Positions 56,661 to 64,000 of a stretch of DNA of 64,000 nt are shown piece by piece. Origin of the DNA: Arthrobacter wenxiniae (GTDB lineage Bacteria > Actinomycetota > Actinomycetes > Actinomycetales > Micrococcaceae); the NCBI RefSeq assembly GCF_013376105.1, contig NZ_JAAMFM010000012.1, forward strand, positions 1-64,000, given 5' to 3'. Made by a program: the position numbers and the translations under genes. The notes below the pieces were generated by a model. The model was not told the DNA's origin. It was given only the letters and a program-made list of their open reading frames with translations, and made no database searches. Positions within the stretch are counted from its first letter, which is position 1. Every line of letters starts with the position of its first letter.

Positions 56661-57008
56661 ATGGTGGTTTTACGCCACGAAATTGGAGACGTTCTGCGGG
56701 ATGTTCGCCAGCGTCAAGGCCGCACACTCCGCGAAGTCTCACACAACGCACGCGTCTCACTGGGCTACCTGAGTGAAGTTGAGCGTGGACAGAAGGAAGC
56801 ATCTTCGGAACTGCTTTCCTCAATCTGCTCGGCTCTCGAGGTGCCCCTCTCACTCATGCTCCGTGAAGTGAGCGACCGTTTGGCCATTGCCGAAGGCGTG
56901 GCCGTCCCGGACACCGTTCCCCAGGAATTCGCGGCGCGCTACGGTCGCGACCTCAACGAGGAACTCTCCGACGAACTGAGCAAGGGGCTCATCTCCAGCG
57001 CCTTTTAG
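56661..57008 (+). CDS. clgR: ClgR-type XRE-family regulator of Clp protease genes
   Basis: This 115-residue protein starts at ATG 56661 behind AAGGAG. It has an XRE helix-turn-helix ([20 protein letters not shown], then [19 protein letters not shown]) that is nearly invariant in ClgR, plus the family tail [11 protein letters not shown]. ClgR activates clpP/clpC and related genes and often itself. An earlier ATG at 56538 with its own GAGGA site would add 41 residues; which is used is uncertain. The upstream region has TAGGAT (56484-56489) and an ACGCTTTGGCG segment that could be a ClgR site. The gene after pgsA/cinA matches the mycobacterial order. Confidence 0.88.
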   Translation: MVVLRHEIGDVLRDVRQRQGRTLREVSHNARVSLGYLSEVERGQKEASSELLSSICSALEVPLSLMLREVSDRLAIAEGVAVPDTVPQEFAARYGRDLNEELSDELSKGLISSAF

Positions 57009-57121
57009 GCCTCGAGGTAACGTCGTAACACGGCTCCTGCCCCTCCATCCCCCCGCAACGGCCGACAGCCGGAATGCGGCCCACCATCTCGCAAGCCCCC
57101 ACGGTGTGTGGCCGGCTTGGA

Positions 57122-57163
57122 ACGCAAGGCGGCCCCCGTCCCAGGACGGGGGCCGCCTTGCGT
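57122..57163. terminator. Bidirectional terminator between clgR and marR
   Basis: A perfect 18-base stem, 57122-57139 with 57146-57163, and six-base loop CCCAGG lie between two convergent genes. This is among the strongest hairpins in the window and should stop transcription both ways. No other gene is seen in the gap 57009-57220. Confidence 0.8.
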
Positions 57164-57220
57164 GTACGCCATGCTTCCGGTGCCGTCAGCGGCCGTGGTC
57201 GGCCAGGCCGGGCACCGGGG

Positions 57221-57706
57221 TCAGCCGCCGGCGTCGGCGTTGAGCCGGGAGATCAGGGCGGCCAGGGTTGTCAGGTCCTTGGTGTCCCAGTGGGCGAGCA
57301 GGCTGTGGAAGGCCTGCTGCCGCCCGTCATGGACCTGGCGCATTTTGGCCAGCCCCCTTGGCGTGAGTTCAATCAGCTGTGCACGCCCGTCGCGGGGGTC
57401 CGCCTCCTTGCGAACCAGCCCCACCCCTTCCAGGAAACTGATCTGGCGGCTCACCGACGGCTTCCCGACCCCGATGCAGCGCGCCAGCTCGGTCAGGCGC
57501 ATGTCACCTTGGTTCAGCAGGACGGAAAGCAGGCCGTAGGCGGCCGGCTCGAGGTCCGGATGGACGCTGCGCGAGACCGCGTGGCTGCTGGCCCGGGCGC
57601 GGCGCCACAACAGGCTGAGTTCAACTTCCAGCGCCTCGATGGCCGCCCTCGTCTCCGCGGGCAGGGACGGCGGGCCGTCTCCTTGAGGTGCAGCTTCTGT
57701 GGTCAT
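57221..57706 (-). CDS. MarR-family transcriptional regulator
   Basis: This 161-residue protein starts at ATG 57706. The MarR fold includes AAYGLLSVLLNQGDMRLTELA, then GVGKPSVSRQISFLEGVGLV as recognition helix and wing entry, and the wing ADPRDGRAQLIELTPRG with the conserved D-x-R motif. TACACT ends six bases before the ATG, so the transcript may be leaderless. It is divergent from DUF3046 with only 55 bases between, so it may control that gene and itself. The inducer is unknown. Confidence 0.88.
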   Translation of the reverse strand: MTTEAAPQGDGPPSLPAETRAAIEALEVELSLLWRRARASSHAVSRSVHPDLEPAAYGLLSVLLNQGDMRLTELARCIGVGKPSVSRQISFLEGVGLVRKEADPRDGRAQLIELTPRGLAKMRQVHDGRQQAFHSLLAHWDTKDLTTLAALISRLNADAGG

Positions 57707-57761
57707 TCCACCAGTGTATTCTCCGCCCGCCGGACGGTGCCGGGCGTGCAAGAATGGGACT

Positions 57762-57983
57762 GTGCGACTAAGCGAATTTTGGCGATTGATGGACGACGAG
57801 TTCACCCCTGGCTATTCCCGCGTGCTGGCCAGGGAGCTGCACCTTGCGGGCGTGGGCGGGAAATCGGCCCTCGATGCCCTCGCCGCCGGATACGAGCCGC
57901 GGGAGGTTTGGCTGGAGGTGTGCCAAATGCAGGATGTGCCGGAGTCACGGCGGCTGGGACGAGACGTCCCGGTGAAGAAATAG
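57762..57983 (+). CDS. DUF3046 protein upstream of recA
   Basis: This 73-residue cytoplasmic protein starts at GTG 57762. The sequence LSEFWRLMDDEFTPGYSRVLARELHL and ALAAGYEPREVWLEVCQ matches DUF3046, a small family found almost only in actinobacteria just before recA. Function is not known; conservation of linkage suggests a role near DNA repair or simply shared transcription. AAGAAT six bases before the GTG may be a -10 box for a leaderless mRNA. Confidence 0.88.
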   Translation: MRLSEFWRLMDDEFTPGYSRVLARELHLAGVGGKSALDALAAGYEPREVWLEVCQMQDVPESRRLGRDVPVKK

Positions 57984-58015
57984 CCACCTTGAGAGGCGAC
58001 ACGCCGCACGAATAC

Positions 58016-58031
58016 TCGAATACCTATTCGA
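58016..58031 (+). promoter_or_regulatory. LexA (SOS) box upstream of recA
   Basis: TCGAAT-ACCT-ATTCGA is a perfect inverted repeat close to the actinobacterial SOS consensus TCGAAC-N4-GTTCGA. TAGAGT at 58039-58044 could be the -10 box, with the LexA site covering the -35 position. recA starts about 250 bases downstream, and recX follows, so both should be DNA-damage inducible. Confidence 0.8.
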
Positions 58032-58279
58032 AGCGGCTTAGAGTTGAGTCCGTTGATGCGGCCGTGGAAGAAAGTTCTCCACACATTTGCCCGGAGCGCC
58101 GGACTTCACCGGACATTGTCAGAGCCTTGAACTAGCGTTTTAAGTGTTGGAAAACCACCGGGTTGCCCCCATGGGCAGCTTGAGGATGAAGAAACTAAAC
58201 CACCACCCGCCAAGGGGCGCAGGCAGCGCCGCAAGGACGGGGCCGAAGAATCGGCACAGATGAAAGACCGAGGTGAACC

Positions 58280-59335
58280 ATGGCTGCTCCCGCAGACCGT
58301 GACAAGGCGCTGGCCGCAGCACTGGCCCAAATCGACAAGCAGTACGGCAAGGGCTCGGTAATGCGCCTGGGCGACGACGTCAGGGCGCCCATTGAGGTCA
58401 TCCCCACGGGTTCCATCGCGCTGGACGTTGCCCTGGGCATCGGCGGCCTGCCGCGCGGGCGCGTCGTGGAGATCTACGGCCCGGAATCGTCCGGAAAGAC
58501 CACCGTCGCCCTGCACGCGGTGGCAAATGCGCAGAAGAACGGCGGCATCGCGGCGTTCATCGATGCCGAGCACGCCCTGGACCCCGACTACGCCGCCAGG
58601 CTCGGCGTGGACACGGACGCCCTCCTGGTCTCACAGCCGGACACCGGCGAGCAGGCCCTGGAGATCATGGACATGCTCATCGGCTCCGGGTCGCTGGACG
58701 TGATTGTCGTCGACTCCGTGGCCGCCCTCGTGCCCCGCGCCGAAATTGAGGGCGACATGGGCGACAGCCACGTGGGCCTGCAGGCGCGCCTCATGAGCCA
58801 GGCACTGCGCAAGATCACCGGGCGCCTGAGCCAGACCAAGACCACCGCCATCTTCATCAACCAGCTGCGTGAAAAGATCGGCGTGTTCTTTGGCAGCCCG
58901 GAAACCACCACGGGTGGAAAGGCGCTGAAGTTCTACGCTTCCATCCGCATCGACGTCCGGCGCATCCAGACGTTGAAGGAGGGGGCCGACGCCGTGGGAA
59001 ACCGGACCAAGGCCAAAGTCGTCAAGAACAAGATGGCCCCGCCGTTCAAGATCGCCGAATTCGACATCATCTACGGCCAGGGCATTTCGCGCGAAGGCGG
59101 CATCATCGACATGGGCGTGGAGCACGGCATCATCCGCAAGTCCGGCTCCTGGTTCACCTACGACGGCGACCAGCTCGGCCAAGGCATGGAGAACTCGCGC
59201 CGCTTCCTGCGCGACAACCCCGAACTCGCCGAGGAGCTGGAGCGCCTCATCAAGGCCAAGCTGGGTGTCGGCGTCACGCCCGCCGCGCCAGAGGCCGAGG
59301 CTGCCCCGAAGCTAAAGGCCGTGGACGGGTTCTAA
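58280..59335 (+). CDS. recA: Recombinase RecA
   Basis: This 351-residue protein drives strand exchange and LexA self-cleavage. ATG 58280 follows GAGGTGA. Walker A is GPESSGKT (about residues 66-73), with EHALDPDYA, the L1/L2 DNA-binding loop region [43 protein letters not shown], and the C-terminal domain ending in a mildly acidic tail. No intein is present, unlike some mycobacteria. The LexA box at 58016-58031 controls it. recX starts nine bases after its stop. Confidence 0.98.
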   Translation: MAAPADRDKALAAALAQIDKQYGKGSVMRLGDDVRAPIEVIPTGSIALDVALGIGGLPRGRVVEIYGPESSGKTTVALHAVANAQKNGGIAAFIDAEHALDPDYAARLGVDTDALLVSQPDTGEQALEIMDMLIGSGSLDVIVVDSVAALVPRAEIEGDMGDSHVGLQARLMSQALRKITGRLSQTKTTAIFINQLREKIGVFFGSPETTTGGKALKFYASIRIDVRRIQTLKEGADAVGNRTKAKVVKNKMAPPFKIAEFDIIYGQGISREGGIIDMGVEHGIIRKSGSWFTYDGDQLGQGMENSRRFLRDNPELAEELERLIKAKLGVGVTPAAPEAEAAPKLKAVDGF

Positions 59336-59344
59336 GCGGCCGCC

Positions 59345-59881
59345 ATGAACAGCGAACGGCCCGCACCGGAACTGGACCCCGACGCCAACCCGGCGTCGGT
59401 GGCCCGGGCCATCATCCTGCGCCAGCTGACCAACTCGCCCAAGAGCCGCCAGCAGCTGGCCCAAAAACTGGCCGAACGCAACGTCCCCGCCGGCGTCGCC
59501 GAGGCCGTGCTGAACCGCTTCGAGGAAGTCAAGCTCATTGACGACGCCGAATTTGCGCAACTGTGGGTGCGCAGCAGGGCGCAAAACAAGGCGCTCGCCC
59601 GGGGAGCCCTCAGGCGCGAACTGGCCGGGAAGGGAATAGCCCCCGAGCTGGCCGAGGAAGCACTGGCCCAGCTCAGCGACGAGGACGAGGCCGGCAGCGC
59701 CGAGGCCCTGGTGCGGCGCAAGCTGCGCACGTCCATGAACCTGGCCGACAGGGCCGAGCGCGAGAAGTACACGCGCCGCTGGGTGGCCATGCTGGCCCGC
59801 AAGGGCTACAGCCCCTCAGCAGCCTTTGCCGTCGTGGACCGGCTGATCGACGAACAGGTCGACGGCGAATCACCGGAGTAA
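59345..59881 (+). CDS. recX: Regulatory protein RecX
   Basis: This 178-residue protein limits RecA filament growth. Three-helix RecX repeats are visible: AIILRQLTNSPKSRQQLAQKL with LNRFEEVKLIDDAEFAQLWV; ALRRELAGKGIAPELAEEAL; and KYTRRWVAMLARKGYSPSAAFAVVDRL. ATG 59345 lies nine bases after recA, so it is expressed with RecA under SOS control. An acidic, Pro-rich N-terminus of about 20 residues is typical of actinobacterial forms. Confidence 0.94.
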   Translation: MNSERPAPELDPDANPASVARAIILRQLTNSPKSRQQLAQKLAERNVPAGVAEAVLNRFEEVKLIDDAEFAQLWVRSRAQNKALARGALRRELAGKGIAPELAEEALAQLSDEDEAGSAEALVRRKLRTSMNLADRAEREKYTRRWVAMLARKGYSPSAAFAVVDRLIDEQVDGESPE

Positions 59882-59923
59882 TTGCCGCCGAAAGTGGGTA
59901 CTGGGTGGTTATGCTGGCCACCT

Positions 59924-61195
59924 ATGATTAGTTTTCCACGTCGTGCCATGAGCACCCTGGCAGCCGCCGTTGCCGCCGGGTTCATCGTGGTGTCCGGCGT
60001 TTCGGCAAGCCCCGTGTCCGCCGACGACGGCCCGCCCAGCGGCTACCCCACCTGGTCCGACGTGCAACAGGCCAAGGGCAACGTTGCGGCCACCAAGGCG
60101 GAAGTCGCCAAAATCAACGGCCTGCTGGACAGCTTGTCCGCCGAATCCGACGCGCTCGGCACCGCGGCCGTCCAGGCCGGGGCCAGCTACGCCGCGACCC
60201 AGGCACAGCTTGATCTGGTCAACGGCCAGGTCAGTGTGCTGCAGGCGCAAACCAACAGGGCCGAAAAGCAGGCCCTGGGGTACCAAAAGGACGTTGCGGC
60301 GGCCGCGGTCCAAAGCTACAAGTCCGGCGGCGCGAATCTGGGCATCTTCAACACCCTGGCCACGCTCGGTAACGCCAATGCGCTGCAAGGCCTGGACATG
60401 CTCGCCCAAGTGGGCGGGCAGTCGGCGGGCCGGGCCGTGCGTGCCAAGGACGCGGAAGCCGTGGCATCGTCGCTCGCCAAGTCGCGTCAGGCAGCGGAGG
60501 CCGAGCAGGCCAAGCTCACGGCGGCCTCCAAGTCGGCACTGGCGGCTGCCATTGCCGCGCAGCAGGCGGTGGCCAGGCAACTCGCGGCCCGGAAGAAGGA
60601 CAGCGCCACCCTGACCGCGCAACTGGCCGCGCTGAACAACACCACGGCCGCCGTCGAACATAAGTACCGGCAGGGCCAGGAGGCACTCGCCGCCTATGAG
60701 GCCGCCCAGGCGGCCAAGCGGAAGGCCGCCGCGGAGGAAGCTGCGCGTCAGGCGGCCGCAGCCGCGGCAGCAGCGGCAGCCGCGGCAGCGCAGCAGGGAG
60801 TCCAGCAGCCGGCGGCAGCCCCCTCCTCGGGCGGCGGATTCATCCCGGTTGCGGTGCTCCTGCCCAACATTCCCGGCGAGGCCGTGAACGACCCCTCCGG
60901 CGCGCAGGCCTACGCCGCGTCCCGGCTCGGCGCCCACGGATGGCCGCAAAGCCAGTTCCAGTGCCTGCTGCAGCTGTGGAACCAGGAGTCCGGCTGGCTG
61001 ACCAACGCCACCAACCCGAGCAGCGGGGCCTACGGCATCGCCCAGGCGCTGCCTCCGGGAAAGTATGCGGACACCGGCTCGGACTGGCTCACCAACTACC
61101 GCACGCAGATCGACTGGGGCCTGGGCTACATCGGCAACCGCTACGGTTCACCCTGCGGCGCCTGGTCGCACGAAGTCTCCAACAACTGGTACTGA
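59924..61195 (+). CDS. Secreted coiled-coil protein with transglycosylase-like C-terminus
   Basis: This 423-residue exported protein starts at ATG 59924. The signal peptide has an FPRRAMSTLAAAVAAGFIVV core, with cleavage near ASPVSA-DDG. Residues about 45-285 form a long Ala/Lys/Gln coiled coil like PcsB/NlpC-type hydrolases, including a run of about a dozen alanines near residue 290. The C-terminal 95 residues (QFQCLLQLWNQESGWLTNA, then GAYGIAQALPPGKYADTG and GSPCGAW) match the lytic-transglycosylase-like domain of secreted wall proteins, with the likely catalytic Glu in QESGW. It probably remodels peptidoglycan. TATGCT eight bases before the ATG suggests a near-leaderless start. Confidence 0.82.
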   Translation: MISFPRRAMSTLAAAVAAGFIVVSGVSASPVSADDGPPSGYPTWSDVQQAKGNVAATKAEVAKINGLLDSLSAESDALGTAAVQAGASYAATQAQLDLVNGQVSVLQAQTNRAEKQALGYQKDVAAAAVQSYKSGGANLGIFNTLATLGNANALQGLDMLAQVGGQSAGRAVRAKDAEAVASSLAKSRQAAEAEQAKLTAASKSALAAAIAAQQAVARQLAARKKDSATLTAQLAALNNTTAAVEHKYRQGQEALAAYEAAQAAKRKAAAEEAARQAAAAAAAAAAAAAQQGVQQPAAAPSSGGGFIPVAVLLPNIPGEAVNDPSGAQAYAASRLGAHGWPQSQFQCLLQLWNQESGWLTNATNPSSGAYGIAQALPPGKYADTGSDWLTNYRTQIDWGLGYIGNRYGSPCGAWSHEVSNNWY

Positions 61196-61246
61196 CCCCC
61201 AAAGTCCGGGCGCGCCGCACTGTTGCCTGCGCGGCCCGGTGGGACC

Positions 61247-61273
61247 GTTGCGCAGAACGCCGTCCTGCGCAAC
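61247..61273 (+). terminator. Hairpin between the wall-protein gene and miaB
   Basis: GTTGCGCAG (61247-61255) pairs perfectly with CTGCGCAAC (61265-61273) around nine bases, in the spacer after the secreted-protein gene. No T-run. It probably ends that transcript before the miaB promoter. Confidence 0.45.
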
Positions 61274-61361
61274 GCGCGCAACGGCCGCCGCGCGGAACAG
61301 CCCGGACGGAGCCGGCGGGGCCCATTTACCGAGTACCCGTCCCAGGACTTAAGCTTGATGG

Positions 61362-62939
61362 GTGAGCCTGACCCTAGACGGCGTTGATTCTTCCGCCACC
61401 AGCACCTCCAGCCGGCCGCGCACCTACCAGGTGCGCACCTACGGCTGCCAAATGAACGTCCACGACTCCGAGCGCATGGCGGGCCTGCTGGAGGCCGCAG
61501 GCATGGTCGCCGTCGAAGAGGCCGGCCCCGCGCCCGTGCGGGATGCGAACGGCGAACCCGTGCCCGACGTCGTCGTCTTCAACACCTGCGCCGTCCGCGA
61601 GAACGCCGACAACAAGCTGTACGGCAACCTCGGCATGCTGGCCCACATCAAGGAAACGAACCCGGGAATGCAGATCGCCGTGGGCGGCTGCCTGGCGCAG
61701 AAGGACCGCGACACCATCCAAAAGCGCGCCCCCTGGGTCGACGTGGTCTTTGGCACGCACAACGTCGGCGCCCTCCCGGTGCTGCTGGAGCGCGCCCGCC
61801 ACAATGCCGACGCCCAGATGGAAATCCTGGAGTCCCTGGACAGGTTCCCGTCCACGTTGCCCACCAGGCGCGACGCCGTGTACTCCGGCTGGGTCAGCAT
61901 TTCCGTGGGCTGCAACAATACCTGCACCTTTTGCATCGTGCCGTCACTGCGGGGCAAGGAACGCGACCGCCGCCCCGGCGAGATCCTCGCCGAGATCCAG
62001 GCCCTCGCCGACGACGGCGCCATCGAGGTCACGCTGCTGGGCCAGAATGTGAACTCCTACGGCGTCGAATTCGGCGACCGCCTCGCCTTCGGCAAGCTGC
62101 TGCGTGCCTGCGGGCACATCGCGGGCCTGGAACGCGTCCGCTTCACCAGTCCCCACCCGGCCGCCTTCACCGACGACGTCATCGCCGCCATGGCCGAAAC
62201 CCCCAACGTCATGCCGCAGCTGCACATGCCGCTGCAGTCCGGCTCCGACAAGGTCCTCAAGGACATGCGCCGTTCCTACCGCTCGGCGAAGTACCTGGGC
62301 ATCCTGGACAAGGTGCGCGGGGCGATGCCGCACGCCGCGATCTCCACCGACATCATCGTCGGTTTCCCGGGCGAGACGGAGGAGGATTTCCAGGCCACGC
62401 TCGACGTCGTCGAGAAGTCCCGCTTTGCCACCGCCTTCACGTTCCAGTACTCCAAGCGACCCGGCACGCCCGCCGCCGAGCTGCCCGGCCAGCTCCCCAA
62501 GGAAGTGGTCCAGGAACGCTTCCTGCGCCTGACCGCCCTGCAGGACAGGATCGCGGCAGAGGAAAACGCAAAGCAGGTGGGCCGCACGGTGGAGGTCATG
62601 GTCACCGCCCGGTCCGGGCGCAAGGCCGCCGAAACGCACCGGCTCTCCGGCCGCGCCCAGGACCAGCGGCTGGTGCACTTCAGCGTCCCAGAAGGCGGCC
62701 AGGCACCGCGACCCGGCGACCTCGTCACCGTCACCGTCACGGAGGCGGCCGCCTTCCACCTCGTGGCGGATCCCGCCACCGCGGCGGACTACCAGCTGCG
62801 CCGCTCACGCGCGGGCGATGCCTGGGACCGTTCACAGGCCGAATCCTGCGGCGTCCCGGCCACCGTTGCCGGCAACGCGTCCGGCGGCAAGGCGGCGGTG
62901 AGCCTCGGCATGCCGTCGCTGCCCGTCCGCACCGCGTGA
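61362..62939 (+). CDS. miaB: tRNA-2-methylthio-N6-dimethylallyladenosine synthase
   Basis: This 525-residue radical-SAM methylthiotransferase modifies A37 of tRNAs after MiaA. The N-terminal cluster cysteines are in [21 protein letters not shown] and GGCLAQ. The SAM cluster CNNTCTFC is near residues 185-192. [20 protein letters not shown] and [13 protein letters not shown] follow. The TRAM RNA-binding domain is near 435-480, with a 50-residue unconserved tail. GTG 61362 gives MSLTLDG. Its stop overlaps the start of miaA by GTGA. Confidence 0.95.
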   Translation: MSLTLDGVDSSATSTSSRPRTYQVRTYGCQMNVHDSERMAGLLEAAGMVAVEEAGPAPVRDANGEPVPDVVVFNTCAVRENADNKLYGNLGMLAHIKETNPGMQIAVGGCLAQKDRDTIQKRAPWVDVVFGTHNVGALPVLLERARHNADAQMEILESLDRFPSTLPTRRDAVYSGWVSISVGCNNTCTFCIVPSLRGKERDRRPGEILAEIQALADDGAIEVTLLGQNVNSYGVEFGDRLAFGKLLRACGHIAGLERVRFTSPHPAAFTDDVIAAMAETPNVMPQLHMPLQSGSDKVLKDMRRSYRSAKYLGILDKVRGAMPHAAISTDIIVGFPGETEEDFQATLDVVEKSRFATAFTFQYSKRPGTPAAELPGQLPKEVVQERFLRLTALQDRIAAEENAKQVGRTVEVMVTARSGRKAAETHRLSGRAQDQRLVHFSVPEGGQAPRPGDLVTVTVTEAAAFHLVADPATAADYQLRRSRAGDAWDRSQAESCGVPATVAGNASGGKAAVSLGMPSLPVRTA

Positions 62940-63895
62940 GCGCAGCGGATTCCGGCCCGGCCACGGCGCGCGAGGGCCGGGCCCTGCCCGTTGTGGCCGT
63001 CGTGGGCCCCACGGGGTCGGGCAAGTCGGAACTGGCCCTGCAGCTCGCGGAGCGCCTCAACGGCGAGGCCGTCAACGCCGATTCCATGCAGTTCTACCGG
63101 GGCATGGACATTGGCACCGCCAAGGTGCCCCCGTCGGAGCGCCGGGGCATCCCGCACCACCTCCTGGACTTCCTGACCGTCCGCCAGGACACCACGGTCG
63201 CGGAATTCCAGTCCCTGGCCCGGGCAGCGATTGCCGACATCCAGTCGCGGGGGAAGCTGCCCATCCTGGTGGGCGGCTCCGGCCTGTACGTGCGCGCGGC
63301 CGTGGACGTGCTTGACTTTCCCGGCACCGACGCGGACGTGCGAGCCCGGCTGGAAGACGAGCTCGACGCCGGCGGGCTGGCCCCGCTGGCCGCCCGCCTG
63401 GCGCTGGTGGACCCTGTCTCCGCCGCCCGCATCGGCGACGGCAGGCGGATCGTCCGCGCCCTGGAGGTCCAGGAGCTGACCGGGCGCCCGTTCAGCTCCT
63501 TCATGCCGGCCCGGGAGTATGTGCAGCCCACGGTGCAGATCGGTCTGAACGGGGACCGTGCCGAACTCCACCGGCGGCTGGCCTCCCGTGTCCGCGGCAT
63601 GGTGGACGCCGGGCTGCAGGCCGAGGTCGAGGCCCTCATCCCGCAGGGGCTGCGGGAGGGCCGGACGGCGCGGAAGGCACTCGGCTACCGGCAGTTCCTG
63701 CGTGTCATCGACGGCGTGTCCACCGTGGCGGAAGCCGCGGACGACACCATCACCGCCACCCGGCAGTTTGCCCGCCGCCAGCTGACCTGGTTCCGGGCGG
63801 ACCCCCGCGTGCAGTGGCTCGACTGGGACCGGCCCGATCTCGGCGGGGCCGCCGCGCGGCTGGTGAATGGCGCGCCGGGCGCGACGCCCGCCTGA
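62936..63895 (+). CDS. miaA: tRNA dimethylallyltransferase
   Basis: This 319-residue enzyme prenylates A37 using dimethylallyl diphosphate from the MEP pathway, which links it to dxr and ispG in this window. The P-loop is [30 protein letters not shown] holds the catalytic Asp/Ser, followed by [17 protein letters not shown] and [11 protein letters not shown] 62936 overlaps the miaB stop, so the two enzymes of one tRNA modification are translationally coupled. dapF starts 52 bases downstream. Confidence 0.96.
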   Translation: MSAADSGPATAREGRALPVVAVVGPTGSGKSELALQLAERLNGEAVNADSMQFYRGMDIGTAKVPPSERRGIPHHLLDFLTVRQDTTVAEFQSLARAAIADIQSRGKLPILVGGSGLYVRAAVDVLDFPGTDADVRARLEDELDAGGLAPLAARLALVDPVSAARIGDGRRIVRALEVQELTGRPFSSFMPAREYVQPTVQIGLNGDRAELHRRLASRVRGMVDAGLQAEVEALIPQGLREGRTARKALGYRQFLRVIDGVSTVAEAADDTITATRQFARRQLTWFRADPRVQWLDWDRPDLGGAAARLVNGAPGATPA

Positions 63896-63947
63896 GCCGG
63901 GATCCTGCGTCGCACGCCCCCGCCCGATTTTGTGAAAGGCTTGACCC

Positions 63948-64000
63948 ATGACTGACGCACCAGCCCCCTTGTCCGGTCTTCGCTTTGCGAAGGGACACGG
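63948..64000 (+). CDS. dapF: Diaminopimelate epimerase, 5' end only
   Basis: ATG 63948 follows a GAAAGG site and opens MTDAPAPLSGLRFAKGHG before the window ends. The FAKGHG segment is the start of the DapF fold in actinobacteria (usually followed by TGNDF), and dapF follows miaA in this lineage. The enzyme makes meso-diaminopimelate for peptidoglycan and lysine, completing the dap theme of dapB and dapA. Only 17 to 18 codons are visible, so the call relies on context. Confidence 0.75.
   Translation, partial: MTDAPAPLSGLRFAKGH

Overview
The window is high-GC DNA from an actinobacterium, most likely Micrococcaceae (Arthrobacter or a close relative). This rests on gene order and start-codon habits, not on a database search. 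GTG starts and 4-base ATGA/GTGA overlaps are common. The linkages dxr-site-2 protease-ispG-GNAT, DUF4439-rimP-nusA-ylxR-infB-rbfA-truB, rpsO-pnp, dapA-rnj-ftsK-pgsA-cinA-clgR, DUF3046-recA-recX and miaB-miaA-dapF are all actinobacterial backbone arrangements.

Positions 1 to about 5800 are accessory. A P-loop ATPase runs off the left edge on the minus strand. A 3'-terminal tRNA fragment (975-1006) is followed by three short direct repeats, which suggests the attachment-site scar of an integrative element. Next come a PD-(D/E)XK nuclease-like protein, an AT-richer lipoprotein with an unusual hairpin-bearing leader, a decayed reading frame, and an Abi-family HEPN protein facing a possible small RNA. 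A diverged repeat of roughly 175 bp occurs at 705-882 and again at 5207-5380. The region has the look of a defence-rich, decaying island.

From 5.9 to 25.5 kb the backbone resumes with small regulated modules. These are an FMN reductase with a divergent MarR gene, the non-mevalonate isoprenoid genes dxr and ispG around a site-2 protease with a three-gene insert, an Old Yellow Enzyme-type dienoyl-CoA reductase with a PadR gene, an ABC-2 exporter with a TetR gene, proS, a TSUP transporter, an aminoglycoside-kinase-like gene, a VIT-type transporter and a DUF4439 protein. From 25.6 to 41 kb lies the translation and RNA block: rimP, nusA, ylxR, infB, rbfA, truB, ribF, rpsO, pnp and an M16 protease.

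From 41.2 to 47.2 kb a molybdenum-cofactor cluster (moaA-moaD divergent from a membrane-anchored sulfite-oxidase-like enzyme, then moeA-moaC-mog-moaE) sits between the M16 protease and dapB. From 47.2 to 64 kb come lysine/peptidoglycan genes (dapB, dapA, start of dapF), RNase J, FtsK, PgsA, CinA-C, ClgR, RecA/RecX under a LexA box, a secreted coiled-coil wall protein, and MiaB/MiaA.

The most unusual signals are a chain of ATGA-coupled mini-ORFs in the infB leader, a leaderless promoter with an overlapping operator for a SatD-like gene, a two-copy family of long intergenic palindromes, a folded infB-rbfA spacer, and the attachment-site/repeat architecture of the left-hand island. Pairings, promoters and identity counts were done by eye; nothing was computed or searched.
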